NCBI RefSeq assembly: GCF_037126265.1
Contig: NZ_JAYLLN010000005.1
Location: 1 to 64,000 of the forward strand
Direction of reading: 5' to 3'
Source: Sphingobacterium tenebrionis
Lineage (GTDB): Bacteria > Bacteroidota > Bacteroidia > Sphingobacteriales > Sphingobacteriaceae
Length of the DNA stretch: 64,000 nucleotides
In this document: piece after piece, positions 34,555 through 43,592 of the stretch
Layout: every line of letters starts with the position of its first letter
How positions within the stretch are numbered: the stretch's first letter is position 1
Notes under the pieces: generated by a model
Told to the model about the DNA's origin: nothing
The model's database searches: none
Seen by the model: the letters and a program-made list of their open reading frames with translations, nothing else
Position numbers and translations under genes: made by a program

Positions 34555-34562
34555 CAAAGTTA
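34555..34562 (-). promoter_or_regulatory. Candidate -7 box of the dioxygenase gene
   Basis: TAACTTTG on the minus strand lies 16 bases upstream of the ATG at 34538, which leaves room for a short leader. Confidence 0.35.
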
Positions 34563-34738
34563 ACGGATAAATAACACAGAAGAGCCTGACCTGTTCAGAA
34601 CCCTAACTACAATAACTATATTTCACTGAAAACCAACATTTAAAGTTATTAACAATTCAACTATTATCCATCTTGAACCTGCCTCAACCCATCTTTTAAT
34701 TCATTTATGTCAAGGATTTATTAAAAATTCACAAAAAG

Positions 34739-34783
34739 TTTGAATTATCAATCCAATCTATTAAATTTGTTATGCATGCATAA
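34739..34783 (+). promoter_or_regulatory. Promoter and palindromic operator of the marR-fad operon
   Basis: TTTG at 34739-34742, a 19-base spacer and TAAATTTG at 34762-34769 match the full Bacteroidota housekeeping promoter (TTTG, 17-23 bases, TAnnTTTG). The perfect 14-base palindrome TTATGCATGCATAA begins at the next base (34770-34783), over the expected transcription start and 43 bases before the MarR ATG. Dimeric MarR repressors bind palindromes of this kind. Autoregulation is inference. The rest of the 288-bp region upstream shows nothing else. Confidence 0.6.
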
Positions 34784-34826
34784 TAAATAAGCAGCATACA
34801 TACTACAAGATAAGAATAACCGAAAT

Positions 34827-35273
34827 ATGAGCCAAGACAATACGATCGATTACTTTCTAAAGACGGCGTGGCAAACTGTAGCGAACAAATACAATGTTAT
34901 TGCTTCACAACATGGGTTCACCCAAGCTGCTGGTTATATTTTGATCAATATCCACCGCGACGGTACGCCTGTTTCGCAGATCGCGAATTCTACTGGCGTT
35001 AAAACAACATCCCTTTCCCGCGTGCTGAACAACCTGGAAGGTTTAGGTTTCATTTACAGGGAAACCAGCGATACGGATAAGCGTTCGGTAAAAGTATACC
35101 TGACAGAGCTGGGCCGGGAGAAACGGAAGATCGCCAAGGATGTCGTTCGGGAATTCAACGATTTCCTGAACAATTCTTTCAGCGAGAAGGAACGCGCCTT
35201 GATGACCAAGATGTTGGTAAAGATCAGTGAATTGGCTACAAATTATTCACCAGTGGTTCAGATAGAACCCTAA
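34827..35273 (+). CDS. MarR-family transcriptional regulator of the fad operon
   Basis: The 148-residue protein has the MarR winged-helix fold: TPVSQIANSTGVKTTSLSRV (recognition helix), LEGLGFIYRETSDTDKRSVK (wing with the family DxRxxx pattern) and terminal dimerisation helices. It is the first gene before fadN, 22 bases away, so it likely controls the beta-oxidation operon and itself. The ligand is probably an acyl-CoA or fatty acid, by analogy with other regulators of such operons; this is not visible in the sequence. A palindromic operator lies in its promoter. Confidence 0.87.
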   Translation: MSQDNTIDYFLKTAWQTVANKYNVIASQHGFTQAAGYILINIHRDGTPVSQIANSTGVKTTSLSRVLNNLEGLGFIYRETSDTDKRSVKVYLTELGREKRKIAKDVVREFNDFLNNSFSEKERALMTKMLVKISELATNYSPVVQIEP

Positions 35274-35295
35274 TAACATAGAAAAATCAGAAGAT

Positions 35296-37722
35296 ATGAA
35301 TAGAAATATTAAAAAAGTTGCTGTATTGGGATCTGGAGTTATGGGATCCCGGATTGCTTGCCACTTTGCTAATATCGGTGTAGAGGTATTGTTGATGGAC
35401 ATTGTTCCGAAGGAATTGCTTCCTGCGGAACAGGCCAAGGGGTTGACCTTGGAAAGTCCAGCCGTCCGCAACAGGATTGTCAATCAATCCTTGGATACGG
35501 CGATCAAATCCAATCCGGCACCATTATTCAGCAAATCCTACGCAAAGCGCATCACAACTGGAAATTTTGATGACGATATGGCGAAGATTGCCCATGTAGA
35601 TTGGGTGATCGAAGTCGTTGTAGAACGATTGGATATTAAGAAATCCGTTTTTGACCGTGTGGAGGAATTCCGTAAACCCGGAACATTAATTACCTCCAAC
35701 ACCTCAGGGATTCCTATCCATTTGATGAACGAAGGTCGGTCAGAGGATTTTAAAGCCCATTTCTGTGGCACCCACTTCTTCAACCCGCCACGATACCTGC
35801 AATTATTGGAAATCATCCCTACCCCAGACACGAAAAAAGAGGTGGTTGATTTCTTGATGCACTATGGTGATCATATGTTGGGTAAGACCGTCGTTCTTTG
35901 TAAGGATACACCGGCCTTCATCGGTAACCGCATCGGGGTTTATTCCATGTTGGCAGTTACCCATTTGGTGGATAAGTTGGACCTTACGGTAGAAGAGGTT
36001 GATAAATATACCGGTCCTGCAATGGGCCACCCAAAATCAGCGACCTTCCGTACGGCGGATGTGGTTGGTCTGGATACCTTGGTGAATGTAGCCAAAGGAT
36101 TGGAGCAGAATGCGCCTCATGATGAGGCTAAAGGAGTTTTCCAATTGCCGGAGTTCATCAGCAAAATGGTGGAGAACAAATGGTTGGGCGAGAAAACCAA
36201 GAAAGGGTTCTATGAAAAGGTGAAAGATGCCAAAGGAGGTTCAGAAATCCTTTCCTTGAACCTGAAAACATTGGAATATGGTCCACAGGCGAAAGTTAAA
36301 TCCAGCACACTGGAGGCGACAAAAGCAGTAGAAGATATCCGCAAGCGGATGAAGGTATATGAACAGGGAACCGATAAGGCGGCTACCCTATTCCGCGCCA
36401 TGCATTATCCATTGTTCGAATATGTATCCAACAGGGTACCGGAAATTACGGATGACTTCTTCCGTATTGACGATGCGATGCGCGCCGGTTTCGGATGGGA
36501 AATTGGTCCATTCGAAGTGTGGGATGCACTTGGTGTTAAAGAGACGATCGAAAAGATCAAAACCGAAGAGAAAAGACTTCCTGGACAAACTGGAGAAGTG
36601 GCTTCTTGGGTACATGAGATGTTGGATGCAGGCCATGACAGCTTCTATAAAGTAGAAAATGGTGTTCGTCATTATTACGACATCGCATCCAAATCCTATA
36701 AACCGATTCCAGGTACGGAAGATATTATTGTTTTGGACCATATCCGGGAGTCGAAAACCATTTGGAAGAATTCCGGTGTTTCCATCATCGATTTAGGCGA
36801 TGGCATCATCAACTGTGAATTTCACACCAAAATGAACACGATTGGTGGCGATGTAATCCAAGGCTTGAACAAAGCGATTGATCTTGCCGAGAAGGAATAC
36901 CGTGGATTGGTTATTTCCAATGATGGTAAGAATTTCTCTGCCGGAGCAAACATCGGTATGATCTTTATGATGGCGGTAGAACAGGATTATGATGAATTGA
37001 ATATGGCGGTTCGCATGTTCCAAAATACATCGATGCGGATTCGTTATTCTGCCATTCCAGTGGTTGCTGCACCATTCCAAATGGCCTTAGGTGGCGGTTG
37101 TGAATTCTCCATGCATGCCGACTTTGTACAGTGCCATGCCGAAACTTATATGGGATTGGTGGAGTTTGGTGTAGGTGTCATCCCAGGTGGTGGTGGATCA
37201 AAGGAATTTGCGCTTAGGGCATCCGATGATTACCGTCCAGATCAGATCGACCAAAACTATTTCCGCGAGCGTTTCTTAACAATCGGTCAGGCGAAAGTTT
37301 CCACCTCAGCGGTTGAAGCCTACGAATTAGGCTATCTGCAACAAGGAAAATACGCCATCACGATGAACCGCGCAAGGTTATTGGCCGATGCGAAAGCAAA
37401 AGCGATCGAACTGGCAGAAGCAGGTTATGTACAACCGATCCAACGTACCGACATCAAAGCCTTAGGCAATACTGCTTTAGGATTGGTCTACGTAGGTGCA
37501 TCCTCCATGGAGGCGGGTCACTACATCTCCGAACACGACAAGAAGATTTCCGAAAAACTAGGTTATGTTATGGCTGGCGGAGACATCTCCCAACCAACCG
37601 AGGTATCCGAACAATACCTCCTAGACCTCGAACGCAAGGCTTTCATCGAGCTCTGCGCCGAACGGAAAACATTGGAAAGAATACAGCATATGTTGACGAC
37701 GGGGAAACCGCTTCGAAATTAA
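35296..37722 (+). CDS. fadN: 3-hydroxyacyl-CoA dehydrogenase / enoyl-CoA hydratase (FadN type)
   Basis: The 808-residue bifunctional enzyme performs the hydration and oxidation steps of fatty-acid beta-oxidation. Domain order is NAD-binding 3-hydroxyacyl-CoA dehydrogenase first (KVAVLGSGVMGSRIACHFAN at 4-25, then FCGTHFFNPPRYLQLLEIIP and ATFRTADVVGLDTL) and enoyl-CoA hydratase second (DGKNFSAGANIGMIF for the oxyanion hole, GGGCEFSMHADFV and EFGVGVIPGGGGS). This order and length match Bacillus FadN rather than the proteobacterial FadB/FadJ order. The order fadN-fadA-fadE is the same as in Bacillus subtilis. The stop is 3 bases from the inverted-repeat cassette that follows. Confidence 0.93.
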   Translation: MNRNIKKVAVLGSGVMGSRIACHFANIGVEVLLMDIVPKELLPAEQAKGLTLESPAVRNRIVNQSLDTAIKSNPAPLFSKSYAKRITTGNFDDDMAKIAHVDWVIEVVVERLDIKKSVFDRVEEFRKPGTLITSNTSGIPIHLMNEGRSEDFKAHFCGTHFFNPPRYLQLLEIIPTPDTKKEVVDFLMHYGDHMLGKTVVLCKDTPAFIGNRIGVYSMLAVTHLVDKLDLTVEEVDKYTGPAMGHPKSATFRTADVVGLDTLVNVAKGLEQNAPHDEAKGVFQLPEFISKMVENKWLGEKTKKGFYEKVKDAKGGSEILSLNLKTLEYGPQAKVKSSTLEATKAVEDIRKRMKVYEQGTDKAATLFRAMHYPLFEYVSNRVPEITDDFFRIDDAMRAGFGWEIGPFEVWDALGVKETIEKIKTEEKRLPGQTGEVASWVHEMLDAGHDSFYKVENGVRHYYDIASKSYKPIPGTEDIIVLDHIRESKTIWKNSGVSIIDLGDGIINCEFHTKMNTIGGDVIQGLNKAIDLAEKEYRGLVISNDGKNFSAGANIGMIFMMAVEQDYDELNMAVRMFQNTSMRIRYSAIPVVAAPFQMALGGGCEFSMHADFVQCHAETYMGLVEFGVGVIPGGGGSKEFALRASDDYRPDQIDQNYFRERFLTIGQAKVSTSAVEAYELGYLQQGKYAITMNRARLLADAKAKAIELAEAGYVQPIQRTDIKALGNTALGLVYVGASSMEAGHYISEHDKKISEKLGYVMAGGDISQPTEVSEQYLLDLERKAFIELCAERKTLERIQHMLTTGKPLRN

Positions 37723-37725
37723 TTA

Positions 37726-38381
37726 AAGTATTTAGTAGTTAGTAGTTAGTATTTAGACCTGTGATGGCTAAATAGATTGGACTAGGATATTGGTAGCGAG
37801 TCGAGATTAAATTTAGGATAACGAAACGAGAGTAAATTTAATGGTTTGTTATTGATAGATGACATAAGGGTTAATTTTCATCCATTATATTATGTTCCGA
37901 TGGTTCACAGGCTGACACGAAAACTAACACTAAATACTTTGGAAGAATGCATGATTATAAGAAATTATTGGTTTGGCAAAAAGCGATAACCTTTGTTTCG
38001 GAGGTCTATAAAATTACTGCTGGATACCCCAAGATTGAACAATTCAATTTGGTAAGTCAGATAAACAGAGCAGCAGTTTCCATTCCTTCAAATATTGCAG
38101 AAGGCGCTGGAAGGAATTCTGACAAAGAATTCATCAATTTTTTAGCTATATCCCATGCATCAGCATATGAAGTAGAAACACAATTAATTATATCAAGAAA
38201 TTTAGGCTATTTAGCAGATTTAGACTTACAATATTTGCTTCACCAAGTAGAAGAAATCCAAAAAATGAATTTCTCCCTACAACAAAAATTACGGAACAAC
38301 AAACGTTAAAAAGGAAAAAAGTTCCGAAACAAGAAAAGCAACTCTTAGGTCTAACTACTAAATACTCACTACTAAATACTT
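37726..38381. mobile_element. Inverted-repeat cassette with an S23-like gene inside the fad operon
   Basis: 35-base arms at 37726-37760 and 38347-38381 are inverted repeats that match at 32 positions. Both are built from TAGTAGTTAGTATT-like units, with TAGACCT at the inner edge. They enclose about 590 bases, including a four-helix-bundle gene of the 23S rRNA intervening-sequence (IVP/S23) type. The cassette begins 3 bases after the fadN stop and ends 6 bases before the fadA ATG, so it fills the gap exactly. There is no transposase and no obvious target-site duplication. An extra motif, ACTAAATACTTT, near 37930 resembles the right arm. Confidence 0.6.
37947..38309 (+). CDS. Four-helix-bundle protein of the S23/IVP (Avd-like) family
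   Basis: The 120-residue protein carries the family hallmarks: MHDYKKLLVWQKAITFVSEV at the start, the conserved SIPSNIAEGAGR motif near 52-64, and FINFLAISHASAYEVETQL. It is the family named after proteins encoded in the intervening sequences of 23S rRNA genes; related proteins include the Avd partner of diversity-generating retroelements. They form small pentameric or similar helical bundles that can bind nucleic acids. No reverse transcriptase occurs here. The gene lies within a 35-bp inverted-repeat cassette and is more AT-rich than fadN or fadA. Confidence 0.9.
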   Translation: MHDYKKLLVWQKAITFVSEVYKITAGYPKIEQFNLVSQINRAAVSIPSNIAEGAGRNSDKEFINFLAISHASAYEVETQLIISRNLGYLADLDLQYLLHQVEEIQKMNFSLQQKLRNNKR

Positions 38382-38387
38382 AACAAA

Positions 38388-39560
38388 ATGGAAGCATACA
38401 TCATAGCAGGTTATCGCACGGCGGTGGCGAAGGCACCAAGAGGGGGTTTTCGGTTTACGCGTGCGGATGATTTGGCATCAACGGTGATCAAGCATTTGGT
38501 TGCATCGGTGCCAAGCTTAAATAAAGAAGATATTGACGATGTGATCGTCGGGAATGCGATGCCAGAGGCGGAGCAGGGTTTGAATATGGGACGTTTCATT
38601 TCCTTGATGGGATTGGATACGGACAAGGTACCGGGGCTTACGGTAAATAGATACTGTGCGTCTGGGTTGGAGACCATTGCCACTGCAGTAGCAAAAATCA
38701 AATCTGGAATGGCAGATGTGATTATTGCTGGTGGTGTGGAAGTGATGTCGGGCATGCCGTTCGGAGGTTGGAAGATCGTTCCTAATCCTACGGTGGCTAA
38801 GGAGCATCCAGACTGGTATTGGGGTATGGGATTAACGGCAGAAGCGGTGGCTAAAGACTACCATGTTTCGCGAGAAGATCAGGATAAGTTTGCCTTGAAA
38901 TCCAATCAAAAGGCGGTGGAGGCGATCAAGAATGGTCATTTAAAGGATGGTATTGTGCCGATCACGGTGAAGGAAAATTACATTAAGGATCGCAAGATCG
39001 CTACGCGTGAATATGTGGTGGATACGGATGAGGGACCTCGAGCAGATACTTCGTTAGAAGCCTTGGCGAATTTAAAACCGGTTTTTGATGCAAAAGGATC
39101 TGTAACAGCGGGTAACTCTTCCCAAACATCAGATGGTGCCGCTTTTGTTTTGGTGGTATCCGAAAAGAAAATGAAGGAACTCAACTTAACTCCTGTTGCC
39201 AAATTGCTGAGCTATGCTGTTGCTGGTGTACCTCCGAGAATTATGGGTATCGGCCCTATCTATGCGATTCCAAAAGCATTGGAAATGGCGGGATTGAAAA
39301 AAGAAGATATTGATTTGTTCGAACTGAACGAAGCCTTTGCCTCCCAGTCTTTGGCGGTGATCCGTGAATTGGGATTGGATGAAGAGAAGGTCAATGTCAA
39401 TGGCGGTGCGATTGCATTGGGACACCCACTGGGTTGTACCGGTGCTAAATTAACCGTACAGGTTTTGAATGAACTTAAGCGTAGAAATAAAAAATACGGC
39501 ATGGTAACCATGTGTGTGGGAACTGGCCAAGGTGCTGCAGGAATTTTTGAATTGCTATAG
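38388..39560 (+). CDS. fadA: Acetyl-CoA C-acyltransferase (3-ketoacyl-CoA thiolase)
   Basis: The 390-residue thiolase cleaves 3-ketoacyl-CoA in the last step of beta-oxidation. The acylated cysteine is C90 in VNRYCASGLE, the histidine is H346 in ALGHPLGCTGA, and the second cysteine is C376 in MCVGTGQGAAG. EALANLKPVFDAKGSVTAGN is also conserved. It is the second enzyme gene of the fad operon. The ATG follows 6 bases after the inverted-repeat arm of the S23-like cassette, so its translation signals must be within or beside the arm. Confidence 0.94.
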   Translation: MEAYIIAGYRTAVAKAPRGGFRFTRADDLASTVIKHLVASVPSLNKEDIDDVIVGNAMPEAEQGLNMGRFISLMGLDTDKVPGLTVNRYCASGLETIATAVAKIKSGMADVIIAGGVEVMSGMPFGGWKIVPNPTVAKEHPDWYWGMGLTAEAVAKDYHVSREDQDKFALKSNQKAVEAIKNGHLKDGIVPITVKENYIKDRKIATREYVVDTDEGPRADTSLEALANLKPVFDAKGSVTAGNSSQTSDGAAFVLVVSEKKMKELNLTPVAKLLSYAVAGVPPRIMGIGPIYAIPKALEMAGLKKEDIDLFELNEAFASQSLAVIRELGLDEEKVNVNGGAIALGHPLGCTGAKLTVQVLNELKRRNKKYGMVTMCVGTGQGAAGIFELL

Positions 39561-39630
39561 AGAATCAATTTAAAACAATAGAATTTTATACAACTAGATC
39601 AGCCATATTTTAAATAAAAAAAATATAATC

Positions 39631-41424
39631 ATGAGCGAGGAAGTAAAAAACAAAGCAATAAAAGGTGGAGAATTCGTTATCAGGGAGACTTCTTACCAGG
39701 ATATCTTTATCCCTGAGGAATTCGACGAGGAAGCAAGGATGATCCGTCAGACCTGTCTGGATTTTCTGGATACGGAAGTATTGAACAATTTGGAGCGTAT
39801 TGATGCCCAAGAAGAAGGGCTGATGGAAAACCTAATGGATAAAGCGGGAGAGTTGGGTATGTTGGGTGTGTCCATTCCGGAGGAATATGGTGGTTTCGGA
39901 AAGAATTTCAATACATCTATGTTGGTGGCTGATGCCGTAGGTGGAGGTTTCTCCTTCGCGGTTGCCCTATCGGCACATACCGGAATCGGAACCCTGCCAA
40001 TCCTATATTATGGAAATGCAGAACAGAAAGCCAAATACATACCTAAACTGGGATCTGGAGAGTGGAAAGCATCGTACTGTTTAACGGAGCCTAACGCGGG
40101 TTCAGATGCCAATTCCGGAAGAACCTCTGCCAAGCTAAATGCTGAAGGAACCCATTATCTGATCAATGGTCAGAAAATGTGGATCACCAATGGTGGCTTT
40201 GCGGATATCTTCATCGTATTTGCTAAAATTGATGACGATAAAAATCTGACCGCATTCATCGTGGAGAAAGATTTCGGTGGAATTACCATGAACCCTGAAG
40301 AACATAAATTAGGGATCAAGGGATCATCTACTCGTCAGATCTTCTTCAACGATTGTCCGGTTCCTGTTGAGAACATGTTATCTGAACGCGAGAATGGATT
40401 TAAGATCGCGGTAAACATCCTGAACATCGGCCGTATCAAATTAGGGGCGGCAACTATTGGTTCTTCACGTTCTGTGTTGGATACAGCGATCAATTATGCG
40501 AACGAGCGTGTACAGTTCAATTTGCCGATATCGAAGTTCGGAGCGATCCGTTATAAACTGGCAGAGATGGCTACCCGTTTATTTGCTACGGAATCCGCAG
40601 CATACCGTGCCGGTCAGAATATCGATGATGCTTACGATGCATTGATCGCGGGCGGAATGGATGAGGCTAAAGCCAAGCTGAAATCGGTGGAACAATTTGC
40701 CATCGAATGTGCCATCATCAAGGTATGGTGTTCAGAAATGTTGGATTATACGGTAGATGAGGGTGTTCAGATCTATGGTGGTATGGGTTATTCGGCCGAT
40801 GCGCCAATGGAAAGAGCGTACAGGGATTCGCGTATCAATCGGATTTTTGAAGGTACGAATGAAGTAAACCGTCTTTTGGTGGTTGATATGTTATTGAAAC
40901 GTGCGATGAAAGGGGAAATTGACTTGATGGGTCCTGCGCAGGCAGTAGCCAATGAGTTGATGTCTATTCCTGATTTTGGTGAGGAGGATGATGCGCCATT
41001 TGCAGCGGAGAAAAAAATCATTGCGAATCTTAAGAAGGCAGGATTGATGATTGCAGGTTCTGCTGTTCAGAAACTGATGATGTCTTTGGCAAAAGAACAG
41101 GAGATTTTGATGAATATTGCTGATATTATTGGTTATGTGTATGTAGCGGAATCGGTATTGTTACGTGCTGAAAAACTACAGCATACGGTAGGGGGCGAAA
41201 AAGCCGCATATGCAGCTGATATGGCAAAGATTTATTTGTATTCAGCGATCGATAAAGTGAATGTAGCGGGTAAAGAAGCGTTGTATTCCTTTGCTGAAGG
41301 CGATGAACTGAACATGATGTTGGTTGGCTTACGTAGATTTACAAAGGCTGCGCCTTTTAATGTGAAGGATGCAAGACAGCGAATTGCTAAGAAATTAATA
41401 GAAGAAAATAAATACTGTTTTTAG
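39631..41424 (+). CDS. fadE: Acyl-CoA dehydrogenase, FadE type
   Basis: The 597-residue flavoenzyme catalyses the first oxidation of acyl-CoA to trans-2-enoyl-CoA. The acyl-CoA dehydrogenase core is present (SYCLTEPNAGSDANSGRTSA, MWITNGGFADIF, and the catalytic glutamate in IFEGTNEVNRLL). A C-terminal helical extension of about 180 residues is typical of the long Bacillus FadE and VLCAD-like groups. It closes the marR-fadN-fadA-fadE operon. Its TAG stop begins a TAG-rich stretch, and a terminator follows 46 bases later. Confidence 0.93.
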   Translation: MSEEVKNKAIKGGEFVIRETSYQDIFIPEEFDEEARMIRQTCLDFLDTEVLNNLERIDAQEEGLMENLMDKAGELGMLGVSIPEEYGGFGKNFNTSMLVADAVGGGFSFAVALSAHTGIGTLPILYYGNAEQKAKYIPKLGSGEWKASYCLTEPNAGSDANSGRTSAKLNAEGTHYLINGQKMWITNGGFADIFIVFAKIDDDKNLTAFIVEKDFGGITMNPEEHKLGIKGSSTRQIFFNDCPVPVENMLSERENGFKIAVNILNIGRIKLGAATIGSSRSVLDTAINYANERVQFNLPISKFGAIRYKLAEMATRLFATESAAYRAGQNIDDAYDALIAGGMDEAKAKLKSVEQFAIECAIIKVWCSEMLDYTVDEGVQIYGGMGYSADAPMERAYRDSRINRIFEGTNEVNRLLVVDMLLKRAMKGEIDLMGPAQAVANELMSIPDFGEEDDAPFAAEKKIIANLKKAGLMIAGSAVQKLMMSLAKEQEILMNIADIIGYVYVAESVLLRAEKLQHTVGGEKAAYAADMAKIYLYSAIDKVNVAGKEALYSFAEGDELNMMLVGLRRFTKAAPFNVKDARQRIAKKLIEENKYCF

Positions 41425-41469
41425 GTATTAGGTTATACGGTATTTAAGTTTTAGGTTGATTATGGAAAT

Positions 41470-41498
41470 GGGTTATCTGAAAAGATAGCCCTTTTTTT
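41470..41498 (+). terminator. Rho-independent terminator of the fad operon
   Basis: GGGTTATCT (41470-41478) pairs with AGATAGCCC (41483-41491) around a GAAA tetraloop, followed by seven T. It lies upstream of the REP-like repeats in the same gap. Confidence 0.85.
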
Positions 41499-41501
41499 CG
41501 C

Positions 41502-41776
41502 CGTCATTGCGAGGAACGAAGCAATCTTCGAACTTTGTCATCCTGAGCGGAGTCGAAGGATCTGTACGGTTGCATACGAGGAGATTCTTCGATTTCGCTC
41601 AGCATGACATGCGGGAAGATTGCTTCGGTCCGATGACGGGAAGATTGCTTTGTCGTGCCTCCTCGCAATGACGTATGGCTCATTATGACGGAAATATCTC
41701 GCGATGACAGGGAAAGTCTAACATCTATAATCTATTATCTAACATCTATCATCTATCATCTATCATCTAAAATCTA
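41502..41776. repeat. REP-like palindrome plus one TAG/CTA-rich arm at a convergent junction
   Basis: Outer REP arms lie at 41502-41529 and 41642-41672, with a partly duplicated right arm at 41613-41630. The inner palindrome is at 41537-41608. A pyrimidine-rich arm of ATCTATCATC-like units follows at 41715-41776 with inner edge AAGTCTAAC. It stops 3 bases before the LuxR-type gene's stop codon. No good left-hand partner arm was found near 41425-41460, where only degenerate TAGGTATTAGG-like units occur. This covers the 354-bp gap between fadE and the LuxR-type gene together with the fad terminator. Confidence 0.75.
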
Positions 41777-41778
41777 CC

Positions 41779-42588
41779 CTAAAGCCACCCTTCCAGCAGC
41801 GCTTTTTTAACCACCTCCGTCATATTACTGCATTCCATTTTCCTTAATATATTCTTCCGATGCGTCCTCACAGTATGCTCACTAATAAAAAGTTGATCTG
41901 CGATCAATTTACTATCCATACCCTTTGCAATCAACTCCAACACCCGCATTTCACTTTTAGAAACAGCACTTTGAAAACAATCGCTATAATCGTTCTTATC
42001 GAAAAGGGAGATTTTCTTGGGGTGTTCCGGATCGGAACTATCAATAATATAATGGGAATACTGCCTACTCGGCTGAAGATCACTAATATCCGAATAGATA
42101 TTAAGCATATATATCGGTTCCATATGTTCATTGAACAACACAGGAATACTTTGGGCCAAGACAAAAAGCTTCCGACCATCTTTGCAAATCAAATCCAAGG
42201 TACGATTAACCTTGATATAAGGTCTTTTCTCTGGCTCCTGTGCATACAAATATTTAAAATATTTGGTCCCTCCTCTTGTTGCCCTAATCGTATCCTTCAA
42301 ATGATGAATACTCAACATCAAGGTATAGCCTCTTTTGATGACCTCCTCTTTGGTATAACCAGTAAACTGCTCGATAGGTCCACCAGCATCAATAACCGTT
42401 AGGGTACTGATATCAGCCAAGGAATAGAAATAGGTATCAAAAGCATGGAAAACCCTAAGGTAATTATTGAGATCGAATTCTTTCTTTCGCTGCAAAGCCT
42501 CCGCTTTTCCCAAGGATTTTTGCGAATACAGACTGAACTCCTGAAAGGATTGGGAAATTTTTCGGAACAGGAAATTATCGAGCTTCAT
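41779..42588 (-). CDS. PAS/LuxR-type transcriptional regulator 1
   Basis: The 269-residue protein has a central PAS-like sensory domain (LTVIDAGGPIEQFTGYTKEE, VNRTLDLICKDGRKLFVLAQ, MLNIYSDISDLQ) and a C-terminal LuxR helix-turn-helix (MRVLELIAKGMDSKLIADQL, ISEHTVRTHRKNILRKME). No receiver domain is visible. It resembles the two plus-strand regulators next to it. The divergent region carries a palindrome shared with the second inter-regulator gap. Confidence 0.87.
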   Translation of the reverse strand: MKLDNFLFRKISQSFQEFSLYSQKSLGKAEALQRKKEFDLNNYLRVFHAFDTYFYSLADISTLTVIDAGGPIEQFTGYTKEEVIKRGYTLMLSIHHLKDTIRATRGGTKYFKYLYAQEPEKRPYIKVNRTLDLICKDGRKLFVLAQSIPVLFNEHMEPIYMLNIYSDISDLQPSRQYSHYIIDSSDPEHPKKISLFDKNDYSDCFQSAVSKSEMRVLELIAKGMDSKLIADQLFISEHTVRTHRKNILRKMECSNMTEVVKKALLEGWL

Positions 42589-42620
42589 GTCCTAAAATAA
42601 ATTATTTTTATAAAAATTTC

Positions 42621-42645
42621 ATATACCCAAATTGGGGTATTTTTC
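42621..42645. promoter_or_regulatory. Candidate operator, LuxR-paralogue palindrome (copy 1)
   Basis: The near-palindrome ATACCCAAATTGGGGTAT (42623-42640), followed by TTTTC, lies between the divergent LuxR-type genes, 34 bases upstream of regulator 1 and 160 bases upstream of regulator 2. It shares ATTGxGGTATTTT and ATACC with the copy at 43593-43612. Confidence 0.5.
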
Positions 42646-42802
42646 AAATTTTAATCCCCTATAAACAAGAATATTTAACAAATTTAGAATTATCCTAACT
42701 TATAAAACATGGATTTTGAGCAATGGTTAATTCATTGATATTTTTTATAATTTAGCTCTACCAAAGAATTAACTGACGTAGAATTTCTATTTATCCAATA
42801 AC

Positions 42803-43570
42803 ATGGAACGGAAAAAACATATACTTTCCGATGCTTGGGAAAATTTCGACCAGCATCTATCCGCCTCCAATGAAATCATGAATCACCCTGATCTGACCAT
42901 GTTCCTGTCGGAAATTCTTTCTATTGGCCCTTACTATTATTATACATTTGATGTTCTTTCCGTCGAATTAAAACAGGTCCATCCCAATGTATTACGGATA
43001 CATGGTTTTAAGGAAATTCCCACATCCTTAACCGAGATCATTGAGCTGATTCACCCGGATGATATCGAATTTGTGATCTTAGCAGAAAAACTGATCCTGA
43101 ACAAATTATTGACCATCAACAATGGAGATTTCCTCCATAACAAAATGAGCTATTCCTTCCGGATGAGGGTGGCCGATGGCAGTTACCATCTTTTCCTACA
43201 TCAAGCGGTCCATTTAGTGCTCGATGAGGAACAAAAAATCAAGATTGCCTTAAACATACACACCGATATTGAACACATCACCCAGCTCAATTCAGGATTA
43301 GTGCATATACAGAGCAACAATAAAATCAATAAGCACCTGCAGTTCGACCCTTACGAGGAAGAAGCACAGGTTCCAAAACCAAAACTCAGCCGACGGGAAA
43401 TGCAGATTCTTCCGCTGATTGCCAAAGGCTCTTCCAGCAAACAGATTGCAGCGCAACTGTTTATTTCAGAAGATACCGTTCGGGTTCATCGTAAGAACAT
43501 CCTCAAAAAAACAAATACCAACAGCAGCCATTTGCTCATTAAAAAATGCTTGGAATGGGGCATACTTTAA
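42803..43570 (+). CDS. PAS/LuxR-type transcriptional regulator 2
   Basis: The 255-residue protein has an N-terminal sensory region with EILSIGPYYYYTFDVLSVEL, a PAS-like core (EIIELIHPDDIEFVILAEKL, YSFRMRVADGSYHLFLHQAV, IALNIHTDIEHI) and a LuxR HTH (MQILPLIAKGSSSKQIAAQL, ISEDTVRVHRKNILKK). The IGxYYYY and HPDD motifs are shared with regulator 3, so the two arose by duplication. No phosphorylation site is present, so it probably senses a ligand or partner directly. Confidence 0.87.
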   Translation: MERKKHILSDAWENFDQHLSASNEIMNHPDLTMFLSEILSIGPYYYYTFDVLSVELKQVHPNVLRIHGFKEIPTSLTEIIELIHPDDIEFVILAEKLILNKLLTINNGDFLHNKMSYSFRMRVADGSYHLFLHQAVHLVLDEEQKIKIALNIHTDIEHITQLNSGLVHIQSNNKINKHLQFDPYEEEAQVPKPKLSRREMQILPLIAKGSSSKQIAAQLFISEDTVRVHRKNILKKTNTNSSHLLIKKCLEWGIL

Positions 43571-43592
43571 TTTTTTAATGATCTATTTGCAA

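Noticed and set aside
37726..38381. Diversity-generating retroelement, because the S23-like protein resembles Avd
   Set aside because: No reverse transcriptase, template repeat or variable repeat is present.
41860..42402. 180-codon ORF antisense to LuxR-type regulator 1
   Set aside because: The minus-strand frame encodes a clear PAS-LuxR protein; this one has no recognisable domain.
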